A stretch of DNA of 64,000 nt from Firmicutes bacterium ASF500. Its GTDB lineage: Bacteria; Bacillota; Clostridia; Oscillospirales; Oscillospiraceae. The stretch lies in assembly GCA_000492175.2 (NCBI GenBank), contig CP097573.1, positions 2,046,001 to 2,110,000 on the forward strand, in the 5' to 3' direction. Within the stretch, counting starts at the first letter, position 1; every line of letters starts with the position of its first letter. Below are positions 1-8,091 of the stretch, one piece after another. The notes below the pieces were generated by a model. The model was given only the letters and a program-made list of their open reading frames with translations. It was not told the DNA's origin and ran no database searches. The position numbers and the translations under genes are program-made.

Positions 1-31
1 CTACCAACGCGAATAAAGGAAAGGAATTGTT

Positions 32-397
32 ATGGCGTCAACCAGAAAGCGAACAACCAAAGACGGACAAATCTTCTATGAAATCCGGGTCAGCCGTGGG
101 CGGGGAAAGTCTTATCTGACCACCCGCTGGTATCCTCCGGAGGGCTGGGGACAGAAAGCCATTGAGCGGGCTCTGGCAAAAGAGGCCTCGGAATTTGAGC
201 GCCGCTGCCGTGAGGGCGAGATTGTCAGCCGGGCGGAGCAAAAAGAAAGCGACCTCCAGCAGAAGCGGAAGGCCGCAAAAGTCCAGACGGTGCGTCAATA
301 CGGCGAAACAGTTTTCATGCCAGCCAAGAGCGTCACTATGAGTGAGAATAGCCGGTGTGCCTACCAGAGCAACCTTGACCATTGGATCTATCCAGCC
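32..397 (+). pseudogene. Tyrosine recombinase, N-terminal fragment cut by IS21
   Basis: About 122 codons of an integrase amino terminus remain, starting at ATG after AAAGGAA. Residues ~8-40 (RKRTTKDGQIFYEIRVSRGR and following) resemble the arm-binding N-terminal domain of phage-type integrases, and ~95-122 (SENSRCAYQSNLDHWIYPAC) look like the start of the core-binding domain. The catalytic domain is absent, because the IS21 element begins at 398 and its far flank is unrelated sequence. The reading frame runs on into the IS by chance. It probably belonged to another integrative element now lost. Family call is by motif only. Confidence 0.75.
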
Positions 398-472
398 TGT
401 CAACGCCAATATGAAATTGTAAGAAAACGCCGAAGAAATTTTGTAGTTTTTCGGCGGGGGTGGGTAACAAAA

Positions 473-1270
473 TCAGCAGCTGCCTTGCTCAAAAAGAGTG
501 TTCACGATTTGCTGTTTCTGACGCATAAATTCTTTGCGTTCTTTCAGGCGGTAAGACTCACCCTTGATGTTGATAACGGTGCAGTGATGCAGTACACGAT
601 CCAGGATGGCGGAGGCGATGGTGACGTCGGCAAAGACCTCGTTCCACTGGGAGAAAGTCTTGTTGGAGGTAAAAACGGTAGACGTTTTTTCATACCGTCT
701 GGCAATGAGCTGGAAAAAGAGATTTGCGCCCTGGATATCCATAGGGAGATAGCCGATTTCGTCAATGATGAGCATCCTGTACTTGGCCAGAACTTTGAGC
801 TTGTCCGGCAGGCGGTTCTCAAAGTGGGCCTTTTTGAGCTGCTCAATAAGCTGGTGGCAGTTGATGTAGTAGGTGGAGAAACGGTGCTGTGCTGCCACCA
901 GGCCCAGGGCGGAGGCCAAATGGGTCTTGCCCACGCCTGGCGGGCCGAGGAAAACCACATTCTCCCCGTTCTCCAGGAAGCGCATGGTGGCCAACTCATC
1001 GATTTGGCGTTTATCGATGGAGGGCTGGAAAGAGAAATCGAAGTCGTCCAGGGTCTTCTTAATGGGGAAGCCAGACATCTGGATCTGCTTCTCATAGGCC
1101 CGTTTCCGCTTGGATTTGGCTTCTTCTGAGAAAATGTGATCCAAAACCTCCACAATGTTGAGCTTGTCCGCCACCGCCCGTTCCAGGTAGTTGTCCAGAA
1201 TCTCCAGGGTGTTTTTCATTTTAAGGGCTTCCAGGTTTTCCCTCAGCCTGTCCATAGTAAATTCAGTCAT
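473..1270 (-). CDS. istB: IS21-family helper ATPase IstB
   Basis: A 265-aa DnaC-like AAA+ ATPase that in IS21 elements assists the IstA transposase in target selection. Walker A is GPPGVGKTHLASAL and Walker B is LIIDEIGYL. The ATG at 1270 was chosen because GAGGTG lies just upstream and the start overlaps the istA stop by 8 nt, implying translational coupling; an in-frame ATG five codons earlier is less well placed. Intact and full length for the family. Confidence 0.95.
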   Translation of the reverse strand: MTEFTMDRLRENLEALKMKNTLEILDNYLERAVADKLNIVEVLDHIFSEEAKSKRKRAYEKQIQMSGFPIKKTLDDFDFSFQPSIDKRQIDELATMRFLENGENVVFLGPPGVGKTHLASALGLVAAQHRFSTYYINCHQLIEQLKKAHFENRLPDKLKVLAKYRMLIIDEIGYLPMDIQGANLFFQLIARRYEKTSTVFTSNKTFSQWNEVFADVTIASAILDRVLHHCTVINIKGESYRLKERKEFMRQKQQIVNTLFEQGSC

Positions 1271-2468
1271 ACAGCACCTCGTCATATCTGGATAAATCAG
1301 AGGGTTTCAAGGGGAAATCTATCACTTTGCCCTGTTCCAGCAGAATATTTTCTGCATCCATTGTCTGCTTCAACGTAAGCCTTCGGTAATGCTGAGGATT
1401 GACAACCATGTCCTTCCTTTGATACGATATTCGGTGCAGAGCGATCTGCTTGCCTTCATAGTAGGCCGCCAGCATACTGTCGAGGGCTACGACTGCCACA
1501 TCTTTGCCGACATACTCCGCTGGCACGGAGTACTGATTGCCGGCGTAGGAGATGAGGCAGTCTTTTTGTACCCGCCTAAGGTTGATCTTGTCGATGATGT
1601 ACTCTCTGGAGAGGGGACTCAACCCCTCCTTTTTCAGCCGCTCAAAAGGAACCTCGTTCGTGGTGGCATGAACTTTGCCATTGACCTTATTACACCAAGC
1701 CAAGGCTTGTCCATTCAAATCTGCCAGGCTGTTGTACTTGATCCCGACCATGAAGTTGTCCCGCACAAACTGCACCGTCCGCTCCACTTTTCCTTTCGTC
1801 TGGCCACGGTAGGGGCGGCACAGGATGGGCTTGAACCCGTAAAATCCCGCAAAGTCCTCAAACTGCCGGTTCAGAGTAGAGTCCTCCTGTTTCAGCAGCC
1901 GCTTAATGACCACCTGCTTCATGTTGTCGTACAGGATTTCCTCCGGGTACCCGCCAAAGTACCGGAATGCGTTCTGGTGACACCGAATCAGTGTGTTTGT
2001 GCTCATATCCGTTACAAATTCGATGTACCGCATCCGCGAGTACCCCAGTATCATGAGAAAACAGTACAGCTTCTTCCACTTCCCATCCTCGTACACCAGG
2101 TGATCCTCGAAGAATCCCCAGTCCATCTGCCCCTGCTTTCCCGGCATCGTCTCAAACCGCACTGTTGCTTTCTCATTCAAGTCCATCTTCCGGCTGCTCA
2201 CATACGCCTTGACGATGCTGTAGCCTCCGTCGAATCCCATTTCCCGCAGCTTCTCCAGGATCCGCAGCGCCGAATACGGCGCTTCCTCCAGCCACTCGTC
2301 CACGATCTGCTTGTACGGATCCATCTTTGTTGGCTTCGGTTCGCTCAATGTGTACTCCGGCTTCTGCGGCGATTCCGCGTACCGCTTTGCCGTCCGCGGG
2401 TCCATGTGGTACTTCCGTCCCAGCTCCACATAGCTAAGTCCTTTCTGTCTGTCGCTTCGGATATCCAT
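1263..2468 (-). CDS. istA: IS21-family transposase IstA
   Basis: About 401 aa from the ATG at 2468, preceded by AAAGGAG; an in-frame longer version from 2558 is possible. An N-terminal HTH (DIRSDRQKGLSYVELGRKYH) is followed by a DDE integrase core (MDWGFFEDHLVYEDG, ILYDNMKQVV, RPYRGQTKGKVERTVQFVRD) and a C-terminal beta domain. It catalyses cut and joining of the IS ends together with IstB. No frameshift or stop is visible, so the element may be active. Confidence 0.95.
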   Translation of the reverse strand: MDIRSDRQKGLSYVELGRKYHMDPRTAKRYAESPQKPEYTLSEPKPTKMDPYKQIVDEWLEEAPYSALRILEKLREMGFDGGYSIVKAYVSSRKMDLNEKATVRFETMPGKQGQMDWGFFEDHLVYEDGKWKKLYCFLMILGYSRMRYIEFVTDMSTNTLIRCHQNAFRYFGGYPEEILYDNMKQVVIKRLLKQEDSTLNRQFEDFAGFYGFKPILCRPYRGQTKGKVERTVQFVRDNFMVGIKYNSLADLNGQALAWCNKVNGKVHATTNEVPFERLKKEGLSPLSREYIIDKINLRRVQKDCLISYAGNQYSVPAEYVGKDVAVVALDSMLAAYYEGKQIALHRISYQRKDMVVNPQHYRRLTLKQTMDAENILLEQGKVIDFPLKPSDLSRYDEVLYD

Positions 2469-2666
2469 CCACTGTGCTCCTTTCATTTTCTGACTCCCTT
2501 TCCGGGCTCTTTTTCGCCCTATTGGGAGTCTATCTTTTTTTCGCCTCCTCCGCCACAAAACTACATTTTTTCCTCGGCGTTTTTTTACATTTTATCACTG
2601 GCGCTGACAGTATTTTCCGAAAAATCCATAGTAGATAGTTGAGGGACAAAAAGGGGGGATACACCG

Positions 2667-3227
2667 ATGGATGACAGCGCCATCATAGAACTGTTCTTCG
2701 CCCGGTCAGAGCAAGCGATCCGAGAATTGGATGACAAGTACGGCAAAGTCTGTTACAGCTTGTCCTACAATATTCTCAACAGCCGTCAGGACGCGGAGGA
2801 GTGTGTGAACGACGCCTACCTGGGCACTTGGGACACCATCCCACCGGCGCGGCCCAATCCGTTGCTGGCGTTCCTATGCCGGATTGTCCGTAATCTCTCC
2901 CTCATGCGGTATCGCGCAGACAGGGCGGTCAAGCGGGGGGGCGGGAGTTATACAGTGGCGTTCGAGGAACTGGAGGGCTGTCTGGCCTCGCCCCACACAG
3001 TAGAAGGGAACATAGAGGAACAGGAACTTGTCCGGCTGATCGAGGACTTTCTGGATACTCTATCCCCGGAGAACCGCGTTCTGCTTATGCGGCGGTACTG
3101 GTTTTCTGACAGCTATGGGGAGATCGCGATGCGGACAGGCTTATCGGAAAAGAATGTATCCGTCCGGCTAACCCGTATCCGAAAACAACTGCGGAACTAT
3201 TTTGAAGAAAGAGGGGGTGTACGATGA
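2667..3227 (+). CDS. ECF-type RNA polymerase sigma factor
   Basis: A 186-aa sigma-70 family protein. Region 2 is at ~20-85 (NSRQDAEECVNDAYLGTWDT, then a core-binding stretch FLCRIVRNLSLMRYRADRAV). Region 4 is at ~125-180 (LSPENRVLLMRRYWFSDSYG, then a recognition helix GLSEKNVSVRLTRIRKQL). GGGGG lies upstream of the ATG. The stop overlaps the next gene by ATGA, so it is co-transcribed and coupled with a membrane protein that is probably its anti-sigma factor. Targets are unknown. Confidence 0.9.
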   Translation: MDDSAIIELFFARSEQAIRELDDKYGKVCYSLSYNILNSRQDAEECVNDAYLGTWDTIPPARPNPLLAFLCRIVRNLSLMRYRADRAVKRGGGSYTVAFEELEGCLASPHTVEGNIEEQELVRLIEDFLDTLSPENRVLLMRRYWFSDSYGEIAMRTGLSEKNVSVRLTRIRKQLRNYFEERGGVR

Positions 3228-4045
3228 ACGCAGAACAGTTTTCCAGCGCGCTGGGAAAAGTCAACGACAAGTACATCATGGAAGCAATCACCTATGAGCG
3301 CAAAAAGAAAAGCGGCTGGCTGAAATGGGGTGCTATGGCGGCGTGTTTTGGCCTGATTGTCACAGTAGCTATGGCAGCATTACCGGGCCTTTTGAAAGGG
3401 CCGGGTGGAGTTGCGCCGCCTCCTAATCCCAATCTTGGGCCTGGGGTTAGCGATACAGTTCCCCAAAAAACAATTAACGTGGTGGATTTGTCTCAGAGTA
3501 ATCCTGGAGAATTTGCAGGTGATATGTATCGACCGAAAGGGTTCAATGATAATATCGGTTCTGCCCTTGCTTTGAAAATAAGCATAACTGACGATATTAA
3601 CTACAAGTATTCTGTGCTTGTTCGTACTCCTCTCGAATCAACGCTTGAACAGGTGCTAAATAACGCAAACAAAAGCCTGAATGTGACAATCAATGCCACT
3701 GATGCAATTTCTGTCAATATCTCCGGCGCCTTTGATGCCTACAACGGATACTATTACTTCTTGACAGCGGAACAGATTTTCGCCCTTGCAGAAAATGGAG
3801 CAAGGTGTTTTTACGTTGGTTCTGGTCAAGGAGATTATGAGGATATAAATTGGGATACCAAAGACGGTATCAGCACCTTTTGCGAATTGAACGGGGATAT
3901 GTATATATTGGCAGGCGAAAGTATAGAGGCCCATCCCGATATTGGTGTCCTTCCTGACAAGGGCAGCGCCCCCACCGAATACCCCGACACCATCATTGTC
4001 CCAGGCTTCGACCTGGACGAACCCAGTGAACCTAATACACCTTAA
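3224..4045 (+). CDS. Membrane-anchored protein, probable anti-sigma factor
   Basis: A 273-aa protein with a short cytoplasmic N-terminus (~1-35, MNAEQFSSALGKVNDKYIME), one membrane segment at ~38-57 (GAMAACFGLIVTVAMAALPG) and a Pro-rich linker followed by a ~200-aa external domain I do not recognise. The 4-nt overlap with the ECF sigma gene and this topology are the usual arrangement of an anti-sigma partner in Clostridia. No zinc-binding HxxxCxxC motif is seen. The function is inferred from position and topology only. Confidence 0.6.
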   Translation: MNAEQFSSALGKVNDKYIMEAITYERKKKSGWLKWGAMAACFGLIVTVAMAALPGLLKGPGGVAPPPNPNLGPGVSDTVPQKTINVVDLSQSNPGEFAGDMYRPKGFNDNIGSALALKISITDDINYKYSVLVRTPLESTLEQVLNNANKSLNVTINATDAISVNISGAFDAYNGYYYFLTAEQIFALAENGARCFYVGSGQGDYEDINWDTKDGISTFCELNGDMYILAGESIEAHPDIGVLPDKGSAPTEYPDTIIVPGFDLDEPSEPNTP

Positions 4046-4088
4046 TGCTATCAGTAAATATTCGCGCTTAATAAAAGGAGATAACATT

Positions 4089-5384
4089 ATGTTTGTTGGT
4101 CAAATACAGGCAGCTCCCTATATGGGCAAGATGGGCATTTCAGCAGTACGCGCAAATTTGCCCTTTGCTTCAATGCAAACCACTCCAACGCAATATGATC
4201 GTGTGGAAATAGGTACTCACGCACAAGCGGATACACGCTCCGGCATCTATAAGCCGAGTTCCGGCCAGATGCAGGCGATGGGAAGTCCCTCTTATACTTG
4301 GGCCGCTCCTGACAGCCGTTTGCAGGCGGAGCTTCTGCCTCCGTCGGAACAATCCTCTTACACCGAGGAGGACGCGCTCCTCAACCAATATATGAAGCAA
4401 TCCCGCATTGACGGTTATTTTGATGGAGATACATTCGTGCGCACTTCCTCTGAACCTGTAAAGCTGATTTTGAAAAACGACATCTCAAAAGCGGATTTGG
4501 AAAAATTCCGTGGCGAGCTTGCCGAAAAAGGACTTGAAGCAGACATTGACTGGCAAGGTGTAAAGGAAGATTTTGTGCAAATCGGCGTCGGCTTCGATAA
4601 CATTGAGCGGTTCGAGCAAAAGGCCGATTACCTCGCCTCCCGGTACGCGGTTTTGAAAGACCGTATCCAAACTCAATTTACAGGGGAACATCAAGAGGCG
4701 GAGCTGCAAAAGCTGGAGCAGATTTATACACAGGCAAAAGAGGAAATGGCGAACACCTACGCGGAAAGTATCGGCGGCTTTTTCGAGGACCTGGGGCAGT
4801 CCGGCGCGGCGGAAGATATGCGTAACAGCGTTTTGGCGCTGGTAGATCAAAAGGCCAATGCTTACACGGATTACATTGAAAAAAATGCGGACTATGTGAG
4901 CATTACCGATCCCGATAAACAGTGGCTCAAACATGACGACGCATATATGGCAGCCCAGCTTCGGCAAAGCGCCGGTACATCGTCCGCAGAAACGCAAAAG
5001 CAATCTGCCAATGAACAGGCCCCCTATGACGGAAACGATTTGTCATTTGCCGGTGTCTATGCAAAGACGCTTTTCCAACAACTGCAACGCCCAACCTGGA
5101 ATGTCAATGAAAGTGATGTGGCCCTGGGCCAGCACCTTGCGGAGCAGTACAGCGCATTGAAAACCAGCGCCGGGAGCGCCGGTATCAGCGAAAAGCTGTC
5201 CAATATGCTTAATTCCTCCTTCGACCCGTTTATGGATCGGCTGATGGATTCGCTGGATGCTTTGATTGATAGCAACCGAAAATGGGCGGCGGAAAAGCCC
5301 TGGATGTCCGGCACAATCAGAACAGATTATATTGATCGGGAAAGTGTCTATCACTCTTTTCAAAACGCGATTTTCAAAGCGTAA
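4089..5384 (+). CDS. Hypothetical protein, 431 aa
   Basis: Starts at ATG 4089 behind AAAAGGAG, 44 nt after the sigma/anti-sigma pair, and is probably in the same transcript, which ends at the hairpin at 5416. No signal peptide or membrane segment is evident. The middle (~200-290) is rich in Glu, Lys, Ala and Gln and may be helical. No family was recognised. A role linked to the upstream sigma factor is possible but unsupported by motif. Confidence 0.7.
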   Translation: MFVGQIQAAPYMGKMGISAVRANLPFASMQTTPTQYDRVEIGTHAQADTRSGIYKPSSGQMQAMGSPSYTWAAPDSRLQAELLPPSEQSSYTEEDALLNQYMKQSRIDGYFDGDTFVRTSSEPVKLILKNDISKADLEKFRGELAEKGLEADIDWQGVKEDFVQIGVGFDNIERFEQKADYLASRYAVLKDRIQTQFTGEHQEAELQKLEQIYTQAKEEMANTYAESIGGFFEDLGQSGAAEDMRNSVLALVDQKANAYTDYIEKNADYVSITDPDKQWLKHDDAYMAAQLRQSAGTSSAETQKQSANEQAPYDGNDLSFAGVYAKTLFQQLQRPTWNVNESDVALGQHLAEQYSALKTSAGSAGISEKLSNMLNSSFDPFMDRLMDSLDALIDSNRKWAAEKPWMSGTIRTDYIDRESVYHSFQNAIFKA

Positions 5385-5415
5385 TATTACTTTTGCATAC
5401 ATTGATATTCCCTTT

Positions 5416-5449
5416 AAGAGCGGGACGGTTCTTGCCGTCCCGCTCTTTG
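5416..5449 (+). terminator. Rho-independent terminator of the ECF operon
   Basis: GAGCGGGACGG pairs with CCGTCCCGCTC around a TTCTTG loop, followed by TTTGT. Confidence 0.85.
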
Positions 5450-5483
5450 TATAACAGATTGTGCGGAATTTGTCGATAAAATA

Positions 5484-5500
5484 CGTCTCACCGTGAGACG
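5484..5500. repeat. Palindrome CGTCTCAC-C-GTGAGACG, copy 1
   Basis: A perfect 8+1+8 palindrome preceded by TTTGTCGATAA. The same leader and palindrome recur at 6704-6728, and a degenerate copy lies at 6743-6760. The spacing around the small sigma/HTH pair suggests an operator or a recombination-associated site. Confidence 0.7.
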
Positions 5501-5624
5501 CATTTAAGAAAAGTTGTCGTTTTTTATAACCTTTTGGGAAGTTTTGGGTGTTCCTGCGGATAATGAGCAAAAAGCAATTTCCAGGGATATTAAGGAGTAG
5601 AGGGACAAATTAGGAGTTTTGCTT

Positions 5625-6050
5625 ATGAAAAGATTTGAACGATTTAACGAAATGATATTTGAATCTTACTGCATGAAATCTGTCCTCAACGCCATCAAAA
5701 AGGAACGAAATCGGAAGGACGCGCGGGGAGAAGTGGAGCAGTCCCTGTCCACGCTGACAGACGCAATGTTGTACGCCTTGTCAACAGAGGATAATGAGAT
5801 GATCCAGGCGGAGAAGCCGCACCAAATTTTCTGCATTCATGGAGGAAACATCCCTATTTATGATCCAAAGCTGTCCTGTGCTTTGTCCCACTTGATGCCC
5901 GCAGACCGGGAAATCGTGTTGCTTTACTTTTTCAGAGAGCTGACAGACGAAAAAATTGCGCCGCTGGTACATATGAGCCGCCCAACCGTCTCCCGACGGC
6001 GAAAAGCCGCTACACGGCGGCTGCGTGAATTGATGGAGGACACATCATGA
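5625..6050 (+). CDS. Sigma-70 region 4-type regulator of a transposon
   Basis: A 141-aa protein starting at ATG 5625 after TAGGAG (a TTG two codons earlier is less likely). The C-terminal half is a region-4 HTH: LMPADREIVLLYFFRELTDE, then APLVHMSRPTVSRRRKAATR. The N-terminal half lacks a clear region 2. Proteins of this form sit beside HTH and recombinase genes in Tn916- and Tn4451-like elements. It overlaps the next gene by ATGA, which supports coupling. Confidence 0.75.
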   Translation: MKRFERFNEMIFESYCMKSVLNAIKKERNRKDARGEVEQSLSTLTDAMLYALSTEDNEMIQAEKPHQIFCIHGGNIPIYDPKLSCALSHLMPADREIVLLYFFRELTDEKIAPLVHMSRPTVSRRRKAATRRLRELMEDTS

Positions 6051-6289
6051 AATTAGTCCCTTTTGCCGTTATCCAAGAAGCCAAAAAATTTGACACCGAG
6101 GCTGTCGAATTTGTGTTTCGGCATTTTGCGGGCTTTATCGCAAGCAAATGCCAGAGGCACTACACGGACGAATACGGAAAAGAACGCTCCTATGTGGATG
6201 ATGACCTCCGCTATCAGGCAGAAATCGCACTGTTCAGAGCTATCGCCGGTTTCCAATTCAGAGAACCGCCCGATGATTTTATGCCATAA
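6047..6289 (+). CDS. Small HTH protein of conjugative-transposon type
   Basis: An 80-aa protein (MKLVPFAVIQEAKKFDTEAV start) with the pattern of the short sigma-region-2-like HTH proteins encoded next to a region-4 protein in Gram-positive integrative elements; the DDDLRYQAEIALFRAI stretch is typical. Together with the upstream gene it looks like a split sigma factor regulating the element. It belongs to the same remnant as the TnpW-like gene and recombinase fragment downstream. Confidence 0.75.
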   Translation: MKLVPFAVIQEAKKFDTEAVEFVFRHFAGFIASKCQRHYTDEYGKERSYVDDDLRYQAEIALFRAIAGFQFREPPDDFMP

Positions 6290-6703
6290 CATTTCCGTTT
6301 GGCAGGGGTGCGCCGTGCGCGGCAGGACGCATCCCTGCGGGCCGGAAATGGCCTTACCACTACAACTGAATAGGGCAATCAGATACATTCTGTATGCGCG
6401 GAGCCGGGCGGCGGGTACGCAGGGAGACTCCCCCGTGAAAGGAGGCAGGACATCGGGAGGACGGAGCGAACAAGGCCAGCGCCGCAAAGCAGCTATGGCA
6501 CAGCAGCGGGCCACGAACCGCATACAGGCATGATGATACTTGCGTCGGCTATGCGTCACAGCGTAGGACGCCCCGCCACGGGAATGGGGGGAGGCACGAA
6601 AAATCCTATGGAGCGGCTTTGCCAGCCGCCGTCTGAACCTGCCTTTGCTTTATATCGTGAACAACAGAATACAGCACCGCCCGACGGTGCGAAATTTGTC
6701 GAT

Positions 6704-6728
6704 AATGCGTCTCACCGTGAGACGCATT
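6704..6728. repeat. Palindrome CGTCTCAC-C-GTGAGACG, copy 2
   Basis: The palindrome here extends outward as AATGCGTCTCAC-C-GTGAGACGCATT. It is preceded by the same TTTGTCGATAA leader as copy 1. Confidence 0.75.
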
Positions 6729-6742
6729 TTTCATTGGAAATA

Positions 6743-6760
6743 CGTCTCACGGTGGGACAC
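6743..6760. repeat. Degenerate palindrome, copy 3
   Basis: CGTCTCAC-GGTGGGACAC, 15 nt right of copy 2 and directly upstream of the TnpW-like gene. Confidence 0.6.
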
Positions 6761-6786
6761 ATTTCACAAAGGAGTGTGCTTGACAA

Positions 6787-6948
6787 ATGGCAAATGCAAT
6801 CCGAACGGCACAGCCGGGAATAAAGACGGAGATTAAGATCGGCAATACGACCTACATAGTAGGCGGGTATTTTGCCCCCCAGGGTGTCACCGTTTCAGAA
6901 AAAATAAAGCGTTTACTTGACAAGGAAACCAAGCGGAAAAAGCAGTAA
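6787..6948 (+). CDS. tnpW: TnpW-like transposon protein
   Basis: A 53-aa basic protein (MANAIRTAQPGIKTEIKIGN, then TTYIVGGYFAPQGVTVSEKI). The KIGNTTYIVGGYF core is characteristic of TnpW, the small protein encoded beside the large serine recombinase in Tn4451/Tn4453-type elements. AAAGGAG lies upstream. The recombinase gene follows immediately but is truncated, so the protein probably has no partner here. Confidence 0.8.
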   Translation: MANAIRTAQPGIKTEIKIGNTTYIVGGYFAPQGVTVSEKIKRLLDKETKRKKQ

Positions 6949-6963
6949 AAACTTGTCGAAAAT

Positions 6964-6992
6964 TTGACGTTTTCCTTGACATTTAGTATAAT
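6964..6992 (+). promoter_or_regulatory. Sigma-A-type promoter of the recombinase gene
   Basis: TTGACG, a 17-nt spacer, then TATAAT, about 47 nt upstream of the serine recombinase start. Confidence 0.7.
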
Positions 6993-7038
6993 ATAAGTGT
7001 CACAAGGACAAGAAATGGTGACTGCCGGATTGGAGGCT

Positions 7039-7167
7039 ATGATGAACAGGCAGTATAATAACCAGGGCGAAAAATGGACGGCCCTTTATGTCCGGCTCTC
7101 CCGCGACGACGAGAACGAGGGGGACAGCAACAGCATCCAGAGGTCCCATGCTGCACAAGCGGATTAA
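7039..7167 (+). pseudogene. Large serine recombinase (TnpX-like), N-terminal fragment
   Basis: Starts ATGATG behind TGGAGG and encodes MMNRQYNNQGEKWTALYVRL followed by SRDDENEGDSNSIQ, the start of the resolvase catalytic domain; the Ser in YVRLSRDDE is the expected nucleophile. The match stops after SNSIQ, where a deletion joins unrelated sequence and a stop follows at 7165. TnpX-type proteins are about 500-700 aa, so over 90% is missing. Confidence 0.85.
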
Positions 7168-7267
7168 CGCCGCAGGGATAAAAGAAGGGAACCTCTGTCT
7201 GCGGGGAAAGTATATCACCGCCGTACCCGGCGAGGATACCGAAACTGTTGAATCAGCCGGTGCATAA
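7148..7267 (+). other. Possible C-terminal gene remnant
   Basis: A 39-codon frame (MLHKRINAAGIKEGNLCLRG and on to ETVESAGA) with reasonable codon use but no ribosome site. It lies directly at the deletion junction, so it is probably the tail of a lost gene rather than an expressed protein. The family was not recognised. Confidence 0.3.
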
Positions 7268-7299
7268 CCGGTGGGTAATCTTCCGCTGAACCCACCGGT

Positions 7300-7524
7300 C
7301 GAAATTATAGCAGGATAAAGGCAGGTGGTCGCTTACGCGCCCCCCTGCCAGCCACACCGCCCCGCAACGCGGGTCGGGGATTTTCCATAGGTGGTCGGTT
7401 TTACCCCCTGTTGGCTGTCCAAGGTGGTCGAAATGAAGAAAAACAAAGGGAAAACCGCCCTGTTTCAACCTTTTCCAAGGTGGCTGTGACTGGTGGTTTT
7501 CCAACAAAAAGGAGGAATTTTCCA
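7300..7524 (+). other. Conserved structured non-coding region (E1)
   Basis: Hairpin at 7320-7349 (GGCAGGTGGTCGC, loop TTAC, GCGCCCCCCTGCC) followed by CCCGC-AAC-GCGGG and repeated AGGTGGTCG-like words up to the RHH gene. Equivalent regions occur in E3-E6. Here the upstream HTH gene is lost. Confidence 0.7.
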
Positions 7525-7971
7525 ATGAGCAAAAATACGCACATTTCGGTGGAACCAAACACACCCGCAGAAGTTAAGACGCGCATCCCCGTCTGGCTGT
7601 ACCCGTCCACGCTGGAAGTGATGGACAGAGCTATGAAAATCGCGAACTCCAAAAGCCGCAGTGAGTATCTGGAGAAGGCCGCGCTGTTCTACGCCGGCTA
7701 CGTCTCCGGTCAGGACGCCACAGCCTATCTGCCGCCCGCGCTGGCCTCCGTCCTGCGCGGCACGGTGCAGGATACGGAGTACCGGATCTGCCGTCTGCTG
7801 TTCAAGCTGGCGGTGGAGCAGGACATGGTGATGAATGTGCTGGCGGCGGGGATGGAGATTCCCGATGAGCAGCTCAAGGCGCTCCGTGGGCGGTGCGTCC
7901 AGGATGTGAAAAAGACCAGCGGCAGTATCTCTCTCGATGACGCCGTCCGCTATCAAAGGGGTGGCCTGTGA
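7525..7971 (+). CDS. Ribbon-helix-helix-like protein (E1 copy)
   Basis: A 148-aa protein behind AAGGAGG. Residues ~15-55 (TRIPVWLYPSTLEVMDRAMK, then SRSEYLEKAALFY) fit a CopG/Arc ribbon-helix-helix DNA-binding fold. The C-terminal ~65 aa (CRLLFKLAVEQDMVMNVLAA, IPDEQLKALRGRCVQDVKKT) is conserved in all copies, including the shorter E3 protein. This is an intact copy of a backbone gene, so it could act in trans for E5 and E6, whose copies are broken. Likely a DNA-binding regulator or partition-like factor of the element. Confidence 0.8.
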   Translation: MSKNTHISVEPNTPAEVKTRIPVWLYPSTLEVMDRAMKIANSKSRSEYLEKAALFYAGYVSGQDATAYLPPALASVLRGTVQDTEYRICRLLFKLAVEQDMVMNVLAAGMEIPDEQLKALRGRCVQDVKKTSGSISLDDAVRYQRGGL

Positions 7972-7987
7972 TCATCCATCCCCCTCT

Positions 7988-8020
7988 CAGATTCTGCGCC
8001 GCAAAACAAAGAATAAAAGT
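7988..8020 (+). repeat. Module-end repeat, copy 1
   Basis: CAGATTCTGCGCCGCAAAAC followed by AAAGAATAAAAGT. Consensus over 13 sites is TCARATWYTGCGTNNCA then RAAACAAAGAATWAAA. Here it lies between the RHH gene and the 98-aa gene start. Confidence 0.7.
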
Positions 8021-8091
8021 CCTCGAAAAAAGTAGTAGCTATATTCCTCAAAGTGTGGTATGTGTTGGTGTTGCAAAGGAGGTAGCCGGAG

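Larger units (their letters stand above)
398..2609 (-). mobile_element. IS21-family insertion sequence, copy 1
   Basis: A 2212-bp element with terminal inverted repeats: the left end begins TGTCAACGCCAATATGAAAT and the right end, read inward, begins TGTCAGCGCCAGTGATAAAA; a second matching block (AAACGCCGA) follows inside each end. It carries istA and istB on the minus strand. A copy at 11570-13781 appears identical. The flanks (ATCCAGCC left, GTATTTTC right) show no target duplication, although IS21 elements normally make one of 4-8 bp. Confidence 0.93.
6290..6786 (+). other. Gene-poor stretch with palindromes
   Basis: No convincing gene is seen in these ~500 bp. Long antisense or forward frames here lack ribosome sites and recognisable motifs. 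The right part holds two copies of the CGTCTCAC palindrome. The left part is GC-rich and could hold remnants of conjugation DNA. Confidence 0.5.

Noticed and set aside
1389..2642. Plus-strand frame of 417 codons across IS21 (also at 12561)
   Set aside because: Antisense shadow of istA without ribosome site or recognisable domain; present in both copies only because the IS copies are identical.
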